Source of the DNA: Clostridiales bacterium
GTDB taxonomy: Bacteria; Bacillota; Clostridia; Christensenellales; CAG-138
Assembly (NCBI GenBank): GCA_003486785.1
Contig: DNFZ01000132.1
Location: 1-15,074, forward strand
Reading direction: 5' to 3'
Length of the DNA: 15,074 nucleotides
Below, in pieces: positions 7,129 to 13,214 of the stretch. Positions within the stretch are counted from its first letter, which is position 1, and every line of letters starts with the position of its first letter. The notes beneath the pieces were generated by a model. The model worked only from the letters and a program-made list of their open reading frames with translations, had not been told where the DNA came from and did not search any database. Both the position numbers and the translations under genes were made by a program.

Positions 7129-8657
7129 GCACCCTGCCTCCTGCTCTGTTTCATGATGTCTTTGAGCTGCTCATACAGCTGCCGGTAGATATGATATCCT
7201 GTGTCGTATGCCGCGCATGCCTTGGCGCTATGTCGCTGAATGCGTTTGACGCAGACCGTCTTCTCTACAGCTTCTTCAAATGTTTTGTAAACGCCAGTGC
7301 CAACGCCCGCGAGGATCGCGGCGCCAAGAGGCGTTGCAAGATCCGATCCCGGCACCTTGATGTCCTTGCCCGTGATGTCCGCCTTGATCTGCGTCCAGAG
7401 GCGGGAGTTTGCGCTGCCGCCCGTAGCACGGAGGGAATCGACCCCGGCGCCGACCGATTCTGCGATCTCTAAGTTATGCCTGAGCGAGTAGGCAACGCCT
7501 TCCATCAGCGCGCGAACCATGTGCGCCCGCGTCTTGCTGTAGTCCAAGCCGTAAAACACGCCCTTGGCTTCGCTGTCCCAGATCGGCGAGCGCTCACCCG
7601 CGAGGTAGGGCAGAAAGACCACGCCATCGCTGCCCGCTGCAACCTGTTCGGCGAGCGCATCGAGAAGGGCAAAGGAGGACCCGCCCTTCTCGCGCGCCAT
7701 CCGCCGCTCGAAATCCGCAAACTCGCGCTCAAACCATCGCATCGCGCCGCCGCCGCCTGTGGTGCCACCCTGCAACAGCCAGCGATCCGGCACGACGTGA
7801 TAGCCCAATATGAGGCGCGAATCCGCGCAGTATTGATCGATGCAAATGCTCATGCCCCCTGCCTGGCCGCCTTGCTCCTGCGTTTGCCCGGCGCGGATCA
7901 CACCCGCGCCAAGCGTGCTGCAAGCGGCGTCCAGACCTCCGGCGACCACCGGCGTTCCCGCGAGCAGCCCGGTCATTCGCGCGGCAGCCTCGTTAACGCG
8001 GCCAACCACCGCATGGCATGGGAAGATATCCGGAATCATGCTGCTTTCCAGCCCGAGCGCGCGGCACATGTCCGAATCCATACGCCCGCGCTTCATATCA
8101 AAACAATGCAATCCATACCCTTGGCTGATGTCCATACTGACGCTGCCCGTCAGCCGGTATGCGATAAAACCGTTGGATTGCATGATCCATTTCGTCTTTG
8201 TATAGGCTTGCGGCAGGTGCCGACCAAGCCAGAGTATCTTTGCCGTAACATATTGCGATTTGAGCGGGTTTCCGCTGAGCGCAAAAATTTCATCCGCACC
8301 AATGCGGGTGTTGAGTTCTTCGCAGATCGACTCCGCCCGCGTGTCTAGCCAGATCGGATCCGGCGCAAGCACGTTGCCTTCGCCATCCATCGCGATGGCG
8401 GACCAGCCCTGCCCGTCGATGCCGATTCCGGCGATCTCGGCGGCAGAAAAATTACCTTCCGCGAGCATCTCCTGTGTTCCGCGGCAGACCGCATCCCACC
8501 AGTCGTCCGGGTTTTGCTCGACATAGCCCGGAAGCGGGTAATGCGTTTCGTATGCGACCGAACGACTCGCGATCTCCTGCCCGTCTTCCAGAAAAACGAC
8601 CAGTTTGCATGCGCTCGTACCGATGTCGATGCCCAGAAGGCATGTTCTTTGGTTCAC
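7125..8657 (-). CDS. FGGY-family carbohydrate kinase (pentulose/hexulose kinase)
   Basis: An ATP-dependent sugar kinase of 510 residues, a normal FGGY length. The N-terminal phosphate-binding loop is GIDIGTSACK (9-18). The middle holds GIDGQGWS and WLDTRAE, the catalytic base is probably Asp243 in AGGLDAA, and the C-terminal half has GGTTGGGG, LAGERSPIWD and ATGGSANSRLW..IKAD. Overall it looks xylulokinase-like, but the substrate is not certain; in this operon a ketohexose such as tagatose is a reasonable guess. The start is the GTG at 8657: an AAGGGAG site lies seven bases upstream and family similarity begins with the next residues. An ATG at 8723 would add 22 unlike residues. The GTG overlaps the mutarotase stop by four bases, and the kinase stop overlaps the next start in the same way. 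Confidence 0.88.
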   Translation of the reverse strand: MNQRTCLLGIDIGTSACKLVVFLEDGQEIASRSVAYETHYPLPGYVEQNPDDWWDAVCRGTQEMLAEGNFSAAEIAGIGIDGQGWSAIAMDGEGNVLAPDPIWLDTRAESICEELNTRIGADEIFALSGNPLKSQYVTAKILWLGRHLPQAYTKTKWIMQSNGFIAYRLTGSVSMDISQGYGLHCFDMKRGRMDSDMCRALGLESSMIPDIFPCHAVVGRVNEAAARMTGLLAGTPVVAGGLDAACSTLGAGVIRAGQTQEQGGQAGGMSICIDQYCADSRLILGYHVVPDRWLLQGGTTGGGGAMRWFEREFADFERRMAREKGGSSFALLDALAEQVAAGSDGVVFLPYLAGERSPIWDSEAKGVFYGLDYSKTRAHMVRALMEGVAYSLRHNLEIAESVGAGVDSLRATGGSANSRLWTQIKADITGKDIKVPGSDLATPLGAAILAGVGTGVYKTFEEAVEKTVCVKRIQRHSAKACAAYDTGYHIYRQLYEQLKDIMKQSRRQGA

Positions 8658-9100
8658 TGGATGACTCCCTTTTGAATGATGACGTTGGCGTAAATCGCCG
8701 TTTCGCCCGTCTGCACGATGCAATAGGACTTCTTTGCCGCTTCATAGAACGCAAAACGCTCCATATAGCCCACCGCACGCTTGCCGCGCGGGTCGTTTCG
8801 CTCCACGATTTTTTCATACTCTTTCCAGATCGGAATCTCAAGGTCGCTATCGCACGCCATCGTCTGCATCAGCATCACCGGCGTATCAGAATAGCTGTCT
8901 GTCGGGATCACCCGCAGGATTGCTTCCAGCAGTGCCGCACCGCCAATTCCATCCGCGCGCAGAAATTTGCAGTTGCCCTCGTGCGCATACCGTTTTCCGG
9001 GAAAGTTTGCGTCACCAAGCACGATCACGTCGCTATGCCCCATCTCGCAGAGCGTTGCAAGCAGTTCGGGGGAAAGTATGGCGGGGATGTTTTTCAGCAT
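8654..9100 (-). CDS. fucU: RbsD/FucU-family sugar mutarotase
   Basis: A small cytoplasmic protein of 148 residues that should speed interconversion of sugar anomers. It is nearer to FucU (L-fucose mutarotase) than to RbsD: it begins MLKNIPAILSPELLATLCEMGH, with His22 and Asp30 (GHSD...LGDANFP), has the RADG segment and the RFAFYE-A-K block, and ends with IYANVIIQKGV around Tyr137. FucU enzymes act on fucose and related pyranoses, so a cyclic aldose is a likely intermediate of this operon. A GGAGG site nine bases before the ATG supports the start. The order ATPase, permease, binding protein, mutarotase, kinase resembles the content of the rbs ribose operon. Its stop overlaps the kinase GTG. 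Confidence 0.9.
   Translation of the reverse strand: MLKNIPAILSPELLATLCEMGHSDVIVLGDANFPGKRYAHEGNCKFLRADGIGGAALLEAILRVIPTDSYSDTPVMLMQTMACDSDLEIPIWKEYEKIVERNDPRGKRAVGYMERFAFYEAAKKSYCIVQTGETAIYANVIIQKGVIQ
8665..8671 (-). promoter_or_regulatory. Ribosome binding site deciding the kinase start
   Basis: On the minus strand this reads AAGGGAG and stands seven bases before the GTG at 8657. It lies inside the end of the mutarotase gene and supports the GTG start over the upstream in-frame ATG. Confidence 0.75.
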
Positions 9101-9142
9101 GAAAGAGCGCCTCCGTTTACGATATCGGTCGAGTCCTGTTGG

Positions 9143-9170
9143 GCGGGGCAGCCTGTGAAAGCTGCCCCGC
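9143..9170 (-). repeat. Strong intercistronic hairpin after the binding-protein gene
   Basis: A perfect 10-base GC-rich stem, GCGGGGCAGC paired with GCTGCCCCGC, encloses an 8-base loop. On the transcribed minus strand it is followed by CCCAACAGG and not by a T run, so it is not a standard terminator. It lies 25 bases after the binding-protein stop. It probably blocks 3' decay or partly attenuates, raising binding protein over the enzymes. Confidence 0.7.
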
Positions 9171-9194
9171 TTTGATTATGTCAGTGGGTTTGAA

Positions 9195-10337
9195 TTAATC
9201 GTAGAGCAGTTTGGCGATGTCCGGATCGTCCATGTTGTCCACAGTGTAGAACTGGCAGCCTGTGTCAACCACGGCGGGAATGCTCTCGCCCTGGATGGCC
9301 TTGAACGCGAGTTCGACGGCATAGTAACCGATCATGTACGGATCCTGCGTGACTGCGCCAAAGAACCACTGGTTGCGGATGGCGTTGAGCAGGGTTGCGC
9401 CCGAGTCAAAGCCGACGACGATCATGTCCTTATAGCGGCCGCTGGTACGGTCGAGATCGGACCCGTCCGCAGTGGCGGCGAGCATGCCGTCCACCGAACC
9501 GGAGTTGGTGCAGAACACGGCGACCGGCGCGCGCTGAATGACGGCTTGTGCGGCTGCCTGGCAGTCGGTCACGCTGGTGGTCGCGGCGATGGAGACGAGG
9601 ATCTCGACGGCGACATCGCCGGAAGAGGAGGCCTTTTTCCAGGTGTCGTGGCCGGTCACGGCGACGAGGCCGGGCTGGACTGCATCACAGAGCTTGAACA
9701 TTTCCTCGGCAAAGCCGGTGGTGCGTCCGGTGATGGAGGCGGAGGTTGCATCCTGGCTGATCACGCTGATCACGATGGGCGCATCCTTCGTTGCCGCTGC
9801 GACAGCTGCCGCTACGGATTCGATGGCGAACATCTTGCCCGCGGCGAGTGCGCCGGCGGCGGTGTTATCCGTCGAAGCGGTGGAGATGATGGAGCCTTCC
9901 GGTGCGTTCGGCACGCCGGAGTCAAAGCCGATGACCGGGATGCCCGCGTTCTTGCAAGCCTGGAGCTGTTCGGTGACGGACTCGGTGTCAAGCGCCGCAA
10001 GGCACAGTGCTACCGGCTTTTTTGCCATCGCGGCATTGAGCATGTCTACCTGAATGCTGATGTCGGACTCGGACGGCGGGCCGTCAAACGTGATTTCGAC
10101 GCCGTACTTCGCAGCCGCATCCTGGGAGCCGAGCATAACGGTCTGCCAGAATTTGTGCTGGAAGCCCTTGGAGATAACGGGGATGTAGAGGGTTGTCGCT
10201 TCCGGTTCGGTAGCGGCGGGCGCCTCGGCCGCAGCCGCGGGCGCTTTTGTCGCTTCTGCAGCGGGAGCCGGAGCTGCGCATGCAAACATGCTGAACACCA
10301 GAGCCAGAGTCAATACGAGAACGAGCAGTTTCTTCAT
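9195..10337 (-). CDS. Sugar ABC transporter substrate-binding lipoprotein (ribose/galactose type)
   Basis: The extracellular receptor of the importer, 380 residues. A lipoprotein signal (Met-Lys-Lys, hydrophobic core, FSMFAC) predicts lipidation at Cys20; the lipobox is not canonical because Met and Phe precede Ala-Cys. An Ala/Pro/Glu-rich linker covers about residues 21-48. The type I periplasmic-binding fold then starts at LYIPVISKGFQHKFW and continues through PVALCLAALD, GIPVIGFDSG and MIVVGFDSG to the C terminus. The start is the ATG at 10337, since the GGAGGA site 10 bases upstream lies within the earlier in-frame ATG at 10355 and its next codons. The gene follows the permease after 111 bases containing two small hairpins and is followed by a strong hairpin. 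The ligand is unknown; the operon suggests a hexose or hexitol. Confidence 0.9.
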   Translation of the reverse strand: MKKLLVLVLTLALVFSMFACAAPAPAAEATKAPAAAAEAPAATEPEATTLYIPVISKGFQHKFWQTVMLGSQDAAAKYGVEITFDGPPSESDISIQVDMLNAAMAKKPVALCLAALDTESVTEQLQACKNAGIPVIGFDSGVPNAPEGSIISTASTDNTAAGALAAGKMFAIESVAAAVAAATKDAPIVISVISQDATSASITGRTTGFAEEMFKLCDAVQPGLVAVTGHDTWKKASSSGDVAVEILVSIAATTSVTDCQAAAQAVIQRAPVAVFCTNSGSVDGMLAATADGSDLDRTSGRYKDMIVVGFDSGATLLNAIRNQWFFGAVTQDPYMIGYYAVELAFKAIQGESIPAVVDTGCQFYTVDNMDDPDIAKLLYD

Positions 10338-10347
10338 GATGTCTGTT

Positions 10348-10353
10348 TCCTCC
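10348..10353 (-). promoter_or_regulatory. Ribosome binding site deciding the binding-protein start
   Basis: On the minus strand GGAGGA stands 10 bases before the ATG at 10337. The site directly follows the AT of the in-frame ATG at 10355, so that codon cannot use it and is unlikely to be the start. Confidence 0.75.
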
Positions 10354-10368
10354 ATTTTTTATTTATCT

Positions 10369-10415
10369 CAACGGGGTCACCCGTTGGAGCCGGGTGTAAG
10401 TCGGCTTTTGGCCGA
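10369..10415 (-). repeat. Two tandem small hairpins in the leader of the binding-protein gene
   Basis: One stem is CAACGGG/CCCGTTG with a four-base loop (10369-10386). The second is TCGGC/GCCGA with a five-base loop (10401-10415). Neither is followed by a T run in the direction of transcription. They lie in the 111-base gap between permease and binding protein and may affect RNA processing or segmental stability. An alternative stem using CACCCG/CGGGTG overlaps the first. Confidence 0.5.
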
Positions 10416-10448
10416 AGTTCGTAGAATCGAGTAAAAATGAGAATCAAA

Positions 10449-11420
10449 TTATCGGATGATTTTATTGCCTTGCTTGACGCGATACTGATCCAGCAGCACG
10501 GCGCCGATGACGACAAGGCCTGTAAAGAACGTCTGCCAATGGCTCTGCAAGCCCATCGACATAAGTCCCTGCTTGAGCACGCTCATGACATAAACGCCGA
10601 TGATGGTGCCGACCAGCGTCCCTGTGCCTCCGCTCATAGATGTGCCGCCGATGACGACGCCCGCGATGCCGAGCAGCTCCTGTCCGTTTCCGGTGCTAGG
10701 GATAATCGATGTATACACCGCCGCATAGAACACGCCCGCAACGCCGCAGCACAGCCCGCAAAACGTGTAGACGCCCGCAAGCCAAGGCTTGGTCTGTATG
10801 CCGGAAAGACGCGCCGCCTCGGCGTTGCTGCCGATTGCGTAGGTATACCGGCCAAAGCGCGTTTTGTTGAGCACCACGAGCGCGATGAGGAAAAACGCCG
10901 CGAGCCACAGGATGCCGACGGGAAAACCGGTTGTCGTCTTGTAGAAAAAGTTCTTAAACCAGCCGTCCGCGGTGCCGAATGTCGGATACCGCATAGTCTG
11001 TACCTTGGTGACAATCGCGCCAAAGCCCATACCCATCATCTGCGTGCCGAGCGTAGCGATAAACGGCGGCAGCCCCATATAGGCGACCATGACGCCGTTG
11101 AGCAGGCCAATCAGCGTCGCAACAACGAGCACCAACGCGAGACACCAACCCATTGGCCACTGCCAACTGTTATATGCCATCCCGCCGATCAGCGCCGCGC
11201 ACATCATCGTGGTGCCGAGCGAGAGGTCGATGCCCCCCGTGATGATGACGAATGTTACGCCGATGGCCATAAAGCCGATGTAATAGGAGCCGTCGAGAAT
11301 ATTGATCAGATAATCCGTGGAAAAAAAATTGTTGCCGAAAACCGAGAAGAACCCGTAAAGAATCACCAATACCATCGGCGCAAGAAGCTTCGTTATGTCG
11401 AACTTTCTGGTAGCCATCAT
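10449..11420 (-). CDS. Sugar ABC transporter permease (RbsC-type, CUT2)
   Basis: The membrane channel of the importer, 323 residues, a normal RbsC length, with a series of hydrophobic segments along its whole length. The family signature ITGGIDLSLG lies near residues 59-68. The cytoplasmic coupling-loop motif is seen as SNAEAARLSGI, followed by GIAGVVIGGTSMSGGTG near the C-terminal third. A single permease probably works as a homodimer with the single double-domain ATPase, as in the ribose system. Two adjacent ATG codons are possible starts (11420 and 11417); AGGTGAGG stands five bases before the first and eight before the second, so the second may be preferred. The gene lies 71 bases after the ATPase. 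Confidence 0.92.
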   Translation of the reverse strand: MMATRKFDITKLLAPMVLVILYGFFSVFGNNFFSTDYLINILDGSYYIGFMAIGVTFVIITGGIDLSLGTTMMCAALIGGMAYNSWQWPMGWCLALVLVVATLIGLLNGVMVAYMGLPPFIATLGTQMMGMGFGAIVTKVQTMRYPTFGTADGWFKNFFYKTTTGFPVGILWLAAFFLIALVVLNKTRFGRYTYAIGSNAEAARLSGIQTKPWLAGVYTFCGLCCGVAGVFYAAVYTSIIPSTGNGQELLGIAGVVIGGTSMSGGTGTLVGTIIGVYVMSVLKQGLMSMGLQSHWQTFFTGLVVIGAVLLDQYRVKQGNKIIR

Positions 11421-11474
11421 ATAAACCTCACCTATTCCTTGTCGCGTAGATCATCCATAGATTCAGAACTCTTT

Positions 11475-11491
11475 GAGCCGTCGCTTGGCTC
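11475..11491 (-). repeat. Small hairpin after the ATPase gene
   Basis: GAGCC and GGCTC arms with a seven-base loop lie directly after the ATPase stop codon. On the minus strand the stem is followed by AAAGAG and not a T run, so it is not a clear terminator. It may be chance. Confidence 0.3.
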
Positions 11492-12985
11492 TTACATATT
11501 CATCGTCGCAAATGTCATTACTTTCGTTTGCGTCGCTTCGCAGATGTCCAGCTCGCCCGTGATCGCACCTTCGCACATCACGATGATGCGGTCGGACATG
11601 CGCAGCAGCTCCGGCATCTCCGATGAGATCATGATGATCGACTTGCCGCTCTCAACGAGCTGGTTCATCAGTTTATAGATCTCGCTCTTAGCGCCAACGT
11701 CGATGCCGCGCGTGGGTTCGTCGAAAATGAGCACTTCGCATCGCTTGATCAGCCACTTTGCTATGACGATCTTCTGCTGGTTTCCGCCGGAGAGGTTTCT
11801 CACCAGCTGCCGCAAGCTGGGGGTTTTAATCGCTATGCGCTGCACGTATTCCTCGGCGACTTTGTCGATCTTGCGGTCATTCATCAGCGGCCCGTAGCGA
11901 TAGTTTTTCAGATCCGCCATGACGGAGTTGTCGCGCACGGAGAGTCCGGTTGCCACCCCGAACGCTTTGCGGTCTTCCGAGAGATAGCCGATTCCGTGGC
12001 GCACCGCATCGCTTGGCGAATGAATCTCCACCTTCTTGCCGTTGACGAAAATCTCGCCCGTCACGCGGTGATCTGCGCCAAAGAGGGCGCGCATGGTTTC
12101 CGTTCGCCCCGCGCCGACCAGCCCGGCAAAGCCGAGGATCTCACCCTTGCGCAGGCAAAATGATACGTTTTTCACGTTTGGCGCGCAGATATTCCTTGCT
12201 TCCAGCACGACCGGCGCGTCTTCTTGCACGTTGCTGCACTGCTTCGGGTCCTCATAGATCACGCGGCCGACCATCATGGAGATGATGTCCTGCTTATTTA
12301 CGTCCGCGGTGTTGACGGTGCCGACATACTGCCCGTCCCGCATGACGGTGATGCGATCGGAGATGCGCCAAAGCTCGTCTAGCCTGTGCGAGATATAGAT
12401 GATGCCCCGCCCTGCGCTTCTCAGTTGGCGAATGAAGCGAAACAGCTCTTCTATCTCCGTATCGGTCAGCGGCGAGGTTGGCTCGTCCATGACGAAGAGC
12501 TCGCTGTTGTTCTTCAGCGCTTTTGCAATCTCGATCATCTGTTGCTTTGCAACCGTCAGTTTCCGGATCCGCGTCGTCGGATCAATGTCCAGATGCATCG
12601 ACGCGAGCAAGTCCTTGGCGGCCTGATTCGCCTTCTTCTGGTCAAGAAATACACCGCCGTACATGGGCTCCTGGCCAATATAGATATTCTCGGCAACCGT
12701 CAAATGCGGCATGAGGTTGAGCTCCTGATGGATCATGCCGATACCGCGCTTTTGCGCGTCGATCGGACCAGACAGATCGATTTGCTCGCCCTTGTAAACG
12801 ATCGTACCGCCGTCTTTTTTATAGATGCCGTTGAGCACTTTCATCAGCGTCGATTTGCCTGCGCCGTTTTCGCCGACGAGCGCATGCACTTCTCCGTAAC
12901 GAACGTCCAAGCGCGCATTATCTAGCGCATGAACGCCCGGAAAAGACTTCTGTATATCGTTCATCTCCAATAAGATGTCGGACAT
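11492..12985 (-). CDS. Sugar ABC transporter ATP-binding protein (RbsA-type, double ATPase)
   Basis: The energy-coupling subunit of the importer, 497 residues with two ATPase domains, the normal length for the ribose/galactose class. Domain 1 has Walker A GENGAGKST (38-46), Q-loop HQE (86-88), a changed signature LTVAKQQM (143-150), Walker B LFVMDEP (163-169) and His200. Domain 2 has the degenerate Walker A GLVGAGRTE (288-296, Arg for Lys), signature LSGGNQQ (398-404), Walker B VLIFDEPTRGID (418-429) and Ser at the H-loop, all typical of RbsA-type proteins. The ATG at 12985 is preceded by GGGGTGA and matches where similarity begins. The frame is open for 48 more codons to an ATG at 13129, but the predicted promoter starts the transcript after that ATG. 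It is the first gene of the operon. Confidence 0.93.
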   Translation of the reverse strand: MSDILLEMNDIQKSFPGVHALDNARLDVRYGEVHALVGENGAGKSTLMKVLNGIYKKDGGTIVYKGEQIDLSGPIDAQKRGIGMIHQELNLMPHLTVAENIYIGQEPMYGGVFLDQKKANQAAKDLLASMHLDIDPTTRIRKLTVAKQQMIEIAKALKNNSELFVMDEPTSPLTDTEIEELFRFIRQLRSAGRGIIYISHRLDELWRISDRITVMRDGQYVGTVNTADVNKQDIISMMVGRVIYEDPKQCSNVQEDAPVVLEARNICAPNVKNVSFCLRKGEILGFAGLVGAGRTETMRALFGADHRVTGEIFVNGKKVEIHSPSDAVRHGIGYLSEDRKAFGVATGLSVRDNSVMADLKNYRYGPLMNDRKIDKVAEEYVQRIAIKTPSLRQLVRNLSGGNQQKIVIAKWLIKRCEVLIFDEPTRGIDVGAKSEIYKLMNQLVESGKSIIMISSEMPELLRMSDRIIVMCEGAITGELDICEATQTKVMTFATMNM

Positions 12986-12989
12986 GGTT

Positions 12990-12996
12990 TCACCCC
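12990..12996 (-). promoter_or_regulatory. Ribosome binding site deciding the ATPase start
   Basis: On the minus strand GGGGTGA stands four bases before the ATG at 12985. It supports this start over the upstream in-frame ATG at 13129, which has no ribosome site at normal spacing. Confidence 0.65.
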
Positions 12997-13078
12997 GATC
13001 TTGTAGTTTGCAAAAAGAATTTTTCTCGACAGCGCTCCTTAGAGAGGCGCGGAATTCGGATGTGTTGTTTGCATATTC

Positions 13079-13107
13079 AAAATACAGTTCGCGTAAGCCA
13101 TAGTCAA
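13079..13107 (-). promoter_or_regulatory. Promoter of the importer/catabolic operon
   Basis: On the minus strand the -35 is TTGACT (13102-13107), the spacer is 17 bases and the -10 is TATTTT (13079-13084). The expected transcript start is near 13072, giving a leader of about 87 nt before the ATPase ATG. The -35 is overlapped by one arm of the inverted repeat at 13104-13132, which suggests control by a bound regulator. Confidence 0.55.
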
Positions 13108-13132
13108 TGAAATCTGTTATAATATTCATTGA
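13104..13132. promoter_or_regulatory. Inverted repeat over the operon promoter, likely regulator site
   Basis: Perfect 8-base arms TCAATGAA (13104-13111) and TTCATTGA (13125-13132) are separated by 13 bases. Their centres are 21 bases apart, about two helical turns. The left arm covers the -35 of the minus-strand promoter. A dimeric regulator, most simply one of the two LacI-type proteins, could bind here. Which one is an inference. Confidence 0.5.
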
Positions 13133-13141
13133 ATCGTTTCA
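13130..13141. promoter_or_regulatory. LacI-type near-palindromic operator candidate
   Basis: The sequence TGAATCGTTTCA is a near-palindrome around a central CG, the usual centre of LacI-family operators; 10 of 12 positions are symmetric. It partly overlaps the right arm of the adjacent inverted repeat and lies between the two divergent promoters. It suits the fused regulator at 13215 or the LacI protein of the operon. Confidence 0.45.
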
Positions 13142-13157
13142 CTCGCTCCTTTCATGA

Positions 13158-13186
13158 TTGCTTTTTCTTACGTGTATCCTTATAAT
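13158..13186 (+). promoter_or_regulatory. Strong promoter of the fused regulator gene
   Basis: The -35 is TTGCTT (13158-13163), the spacer is exactly 17 bases and the -10 is a perfect TATAAT (13181-13186). The transcript should start near 13193, leaving a leader of only about 20 nt before the ATG at 13215. The operator candidate at 13130-13141 is 16 bases upstream of the -35. Confidence 0.75.
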
Positions 13187-13201
13187 GATAGGATCACACG
13201 C

Positions 13202-13207
13202 AAAGGA
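13202..13207 (+). promoter_or_regulatory. Ribosome binding site of the fused regulator
   Basis: AAAGGA stands seven bases before the ATG at 13215. A second ATG at 13208 is too close to the site and is in another frame, which lacks family similarity. Confidence 0.75.
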
Positions 13208-13214
13208 ATGCTGC

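Noticed and set aside
6346..8348. Two long plus-strand open frames (6346-7188 and 7476-8348)
   Set aside because: They are antisense to the dehydrogenase and kinase genes and have no recognisable domains.
7125..8657. Calling the kinase a xylulokinase
   Set aside because: The general pattern is xylulokinase-like, but the FGGY family spans many substrates and the neighbours point to a hexulose.
9143..9170. Hairpin considered as a terminator of the importer genes
   Set aside because: No T run follows it on the transcribed strand, so it is listed as a stabilising or processing hairpin.
10437..11678. Open plus-strand frame of 413 codons opposite the permease and the end of the ATPase gene
   Set aside because: It crosses two real genes on the other strand and its product is basic, low-complexity and without motifs.
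13118..13123. Second TATAAT on the plus strand in the divergent region
   Set aside because: No -35-like sequence lies at suitable spacing; the promoter at 13158-13186 is far better.
12986..13129. In-frame extension of 48 codons before the ATPase
   Set aside because: Similarity starts at the inner ATG, which has its own ribosome site, and the predicted promoter lies inside the extension.
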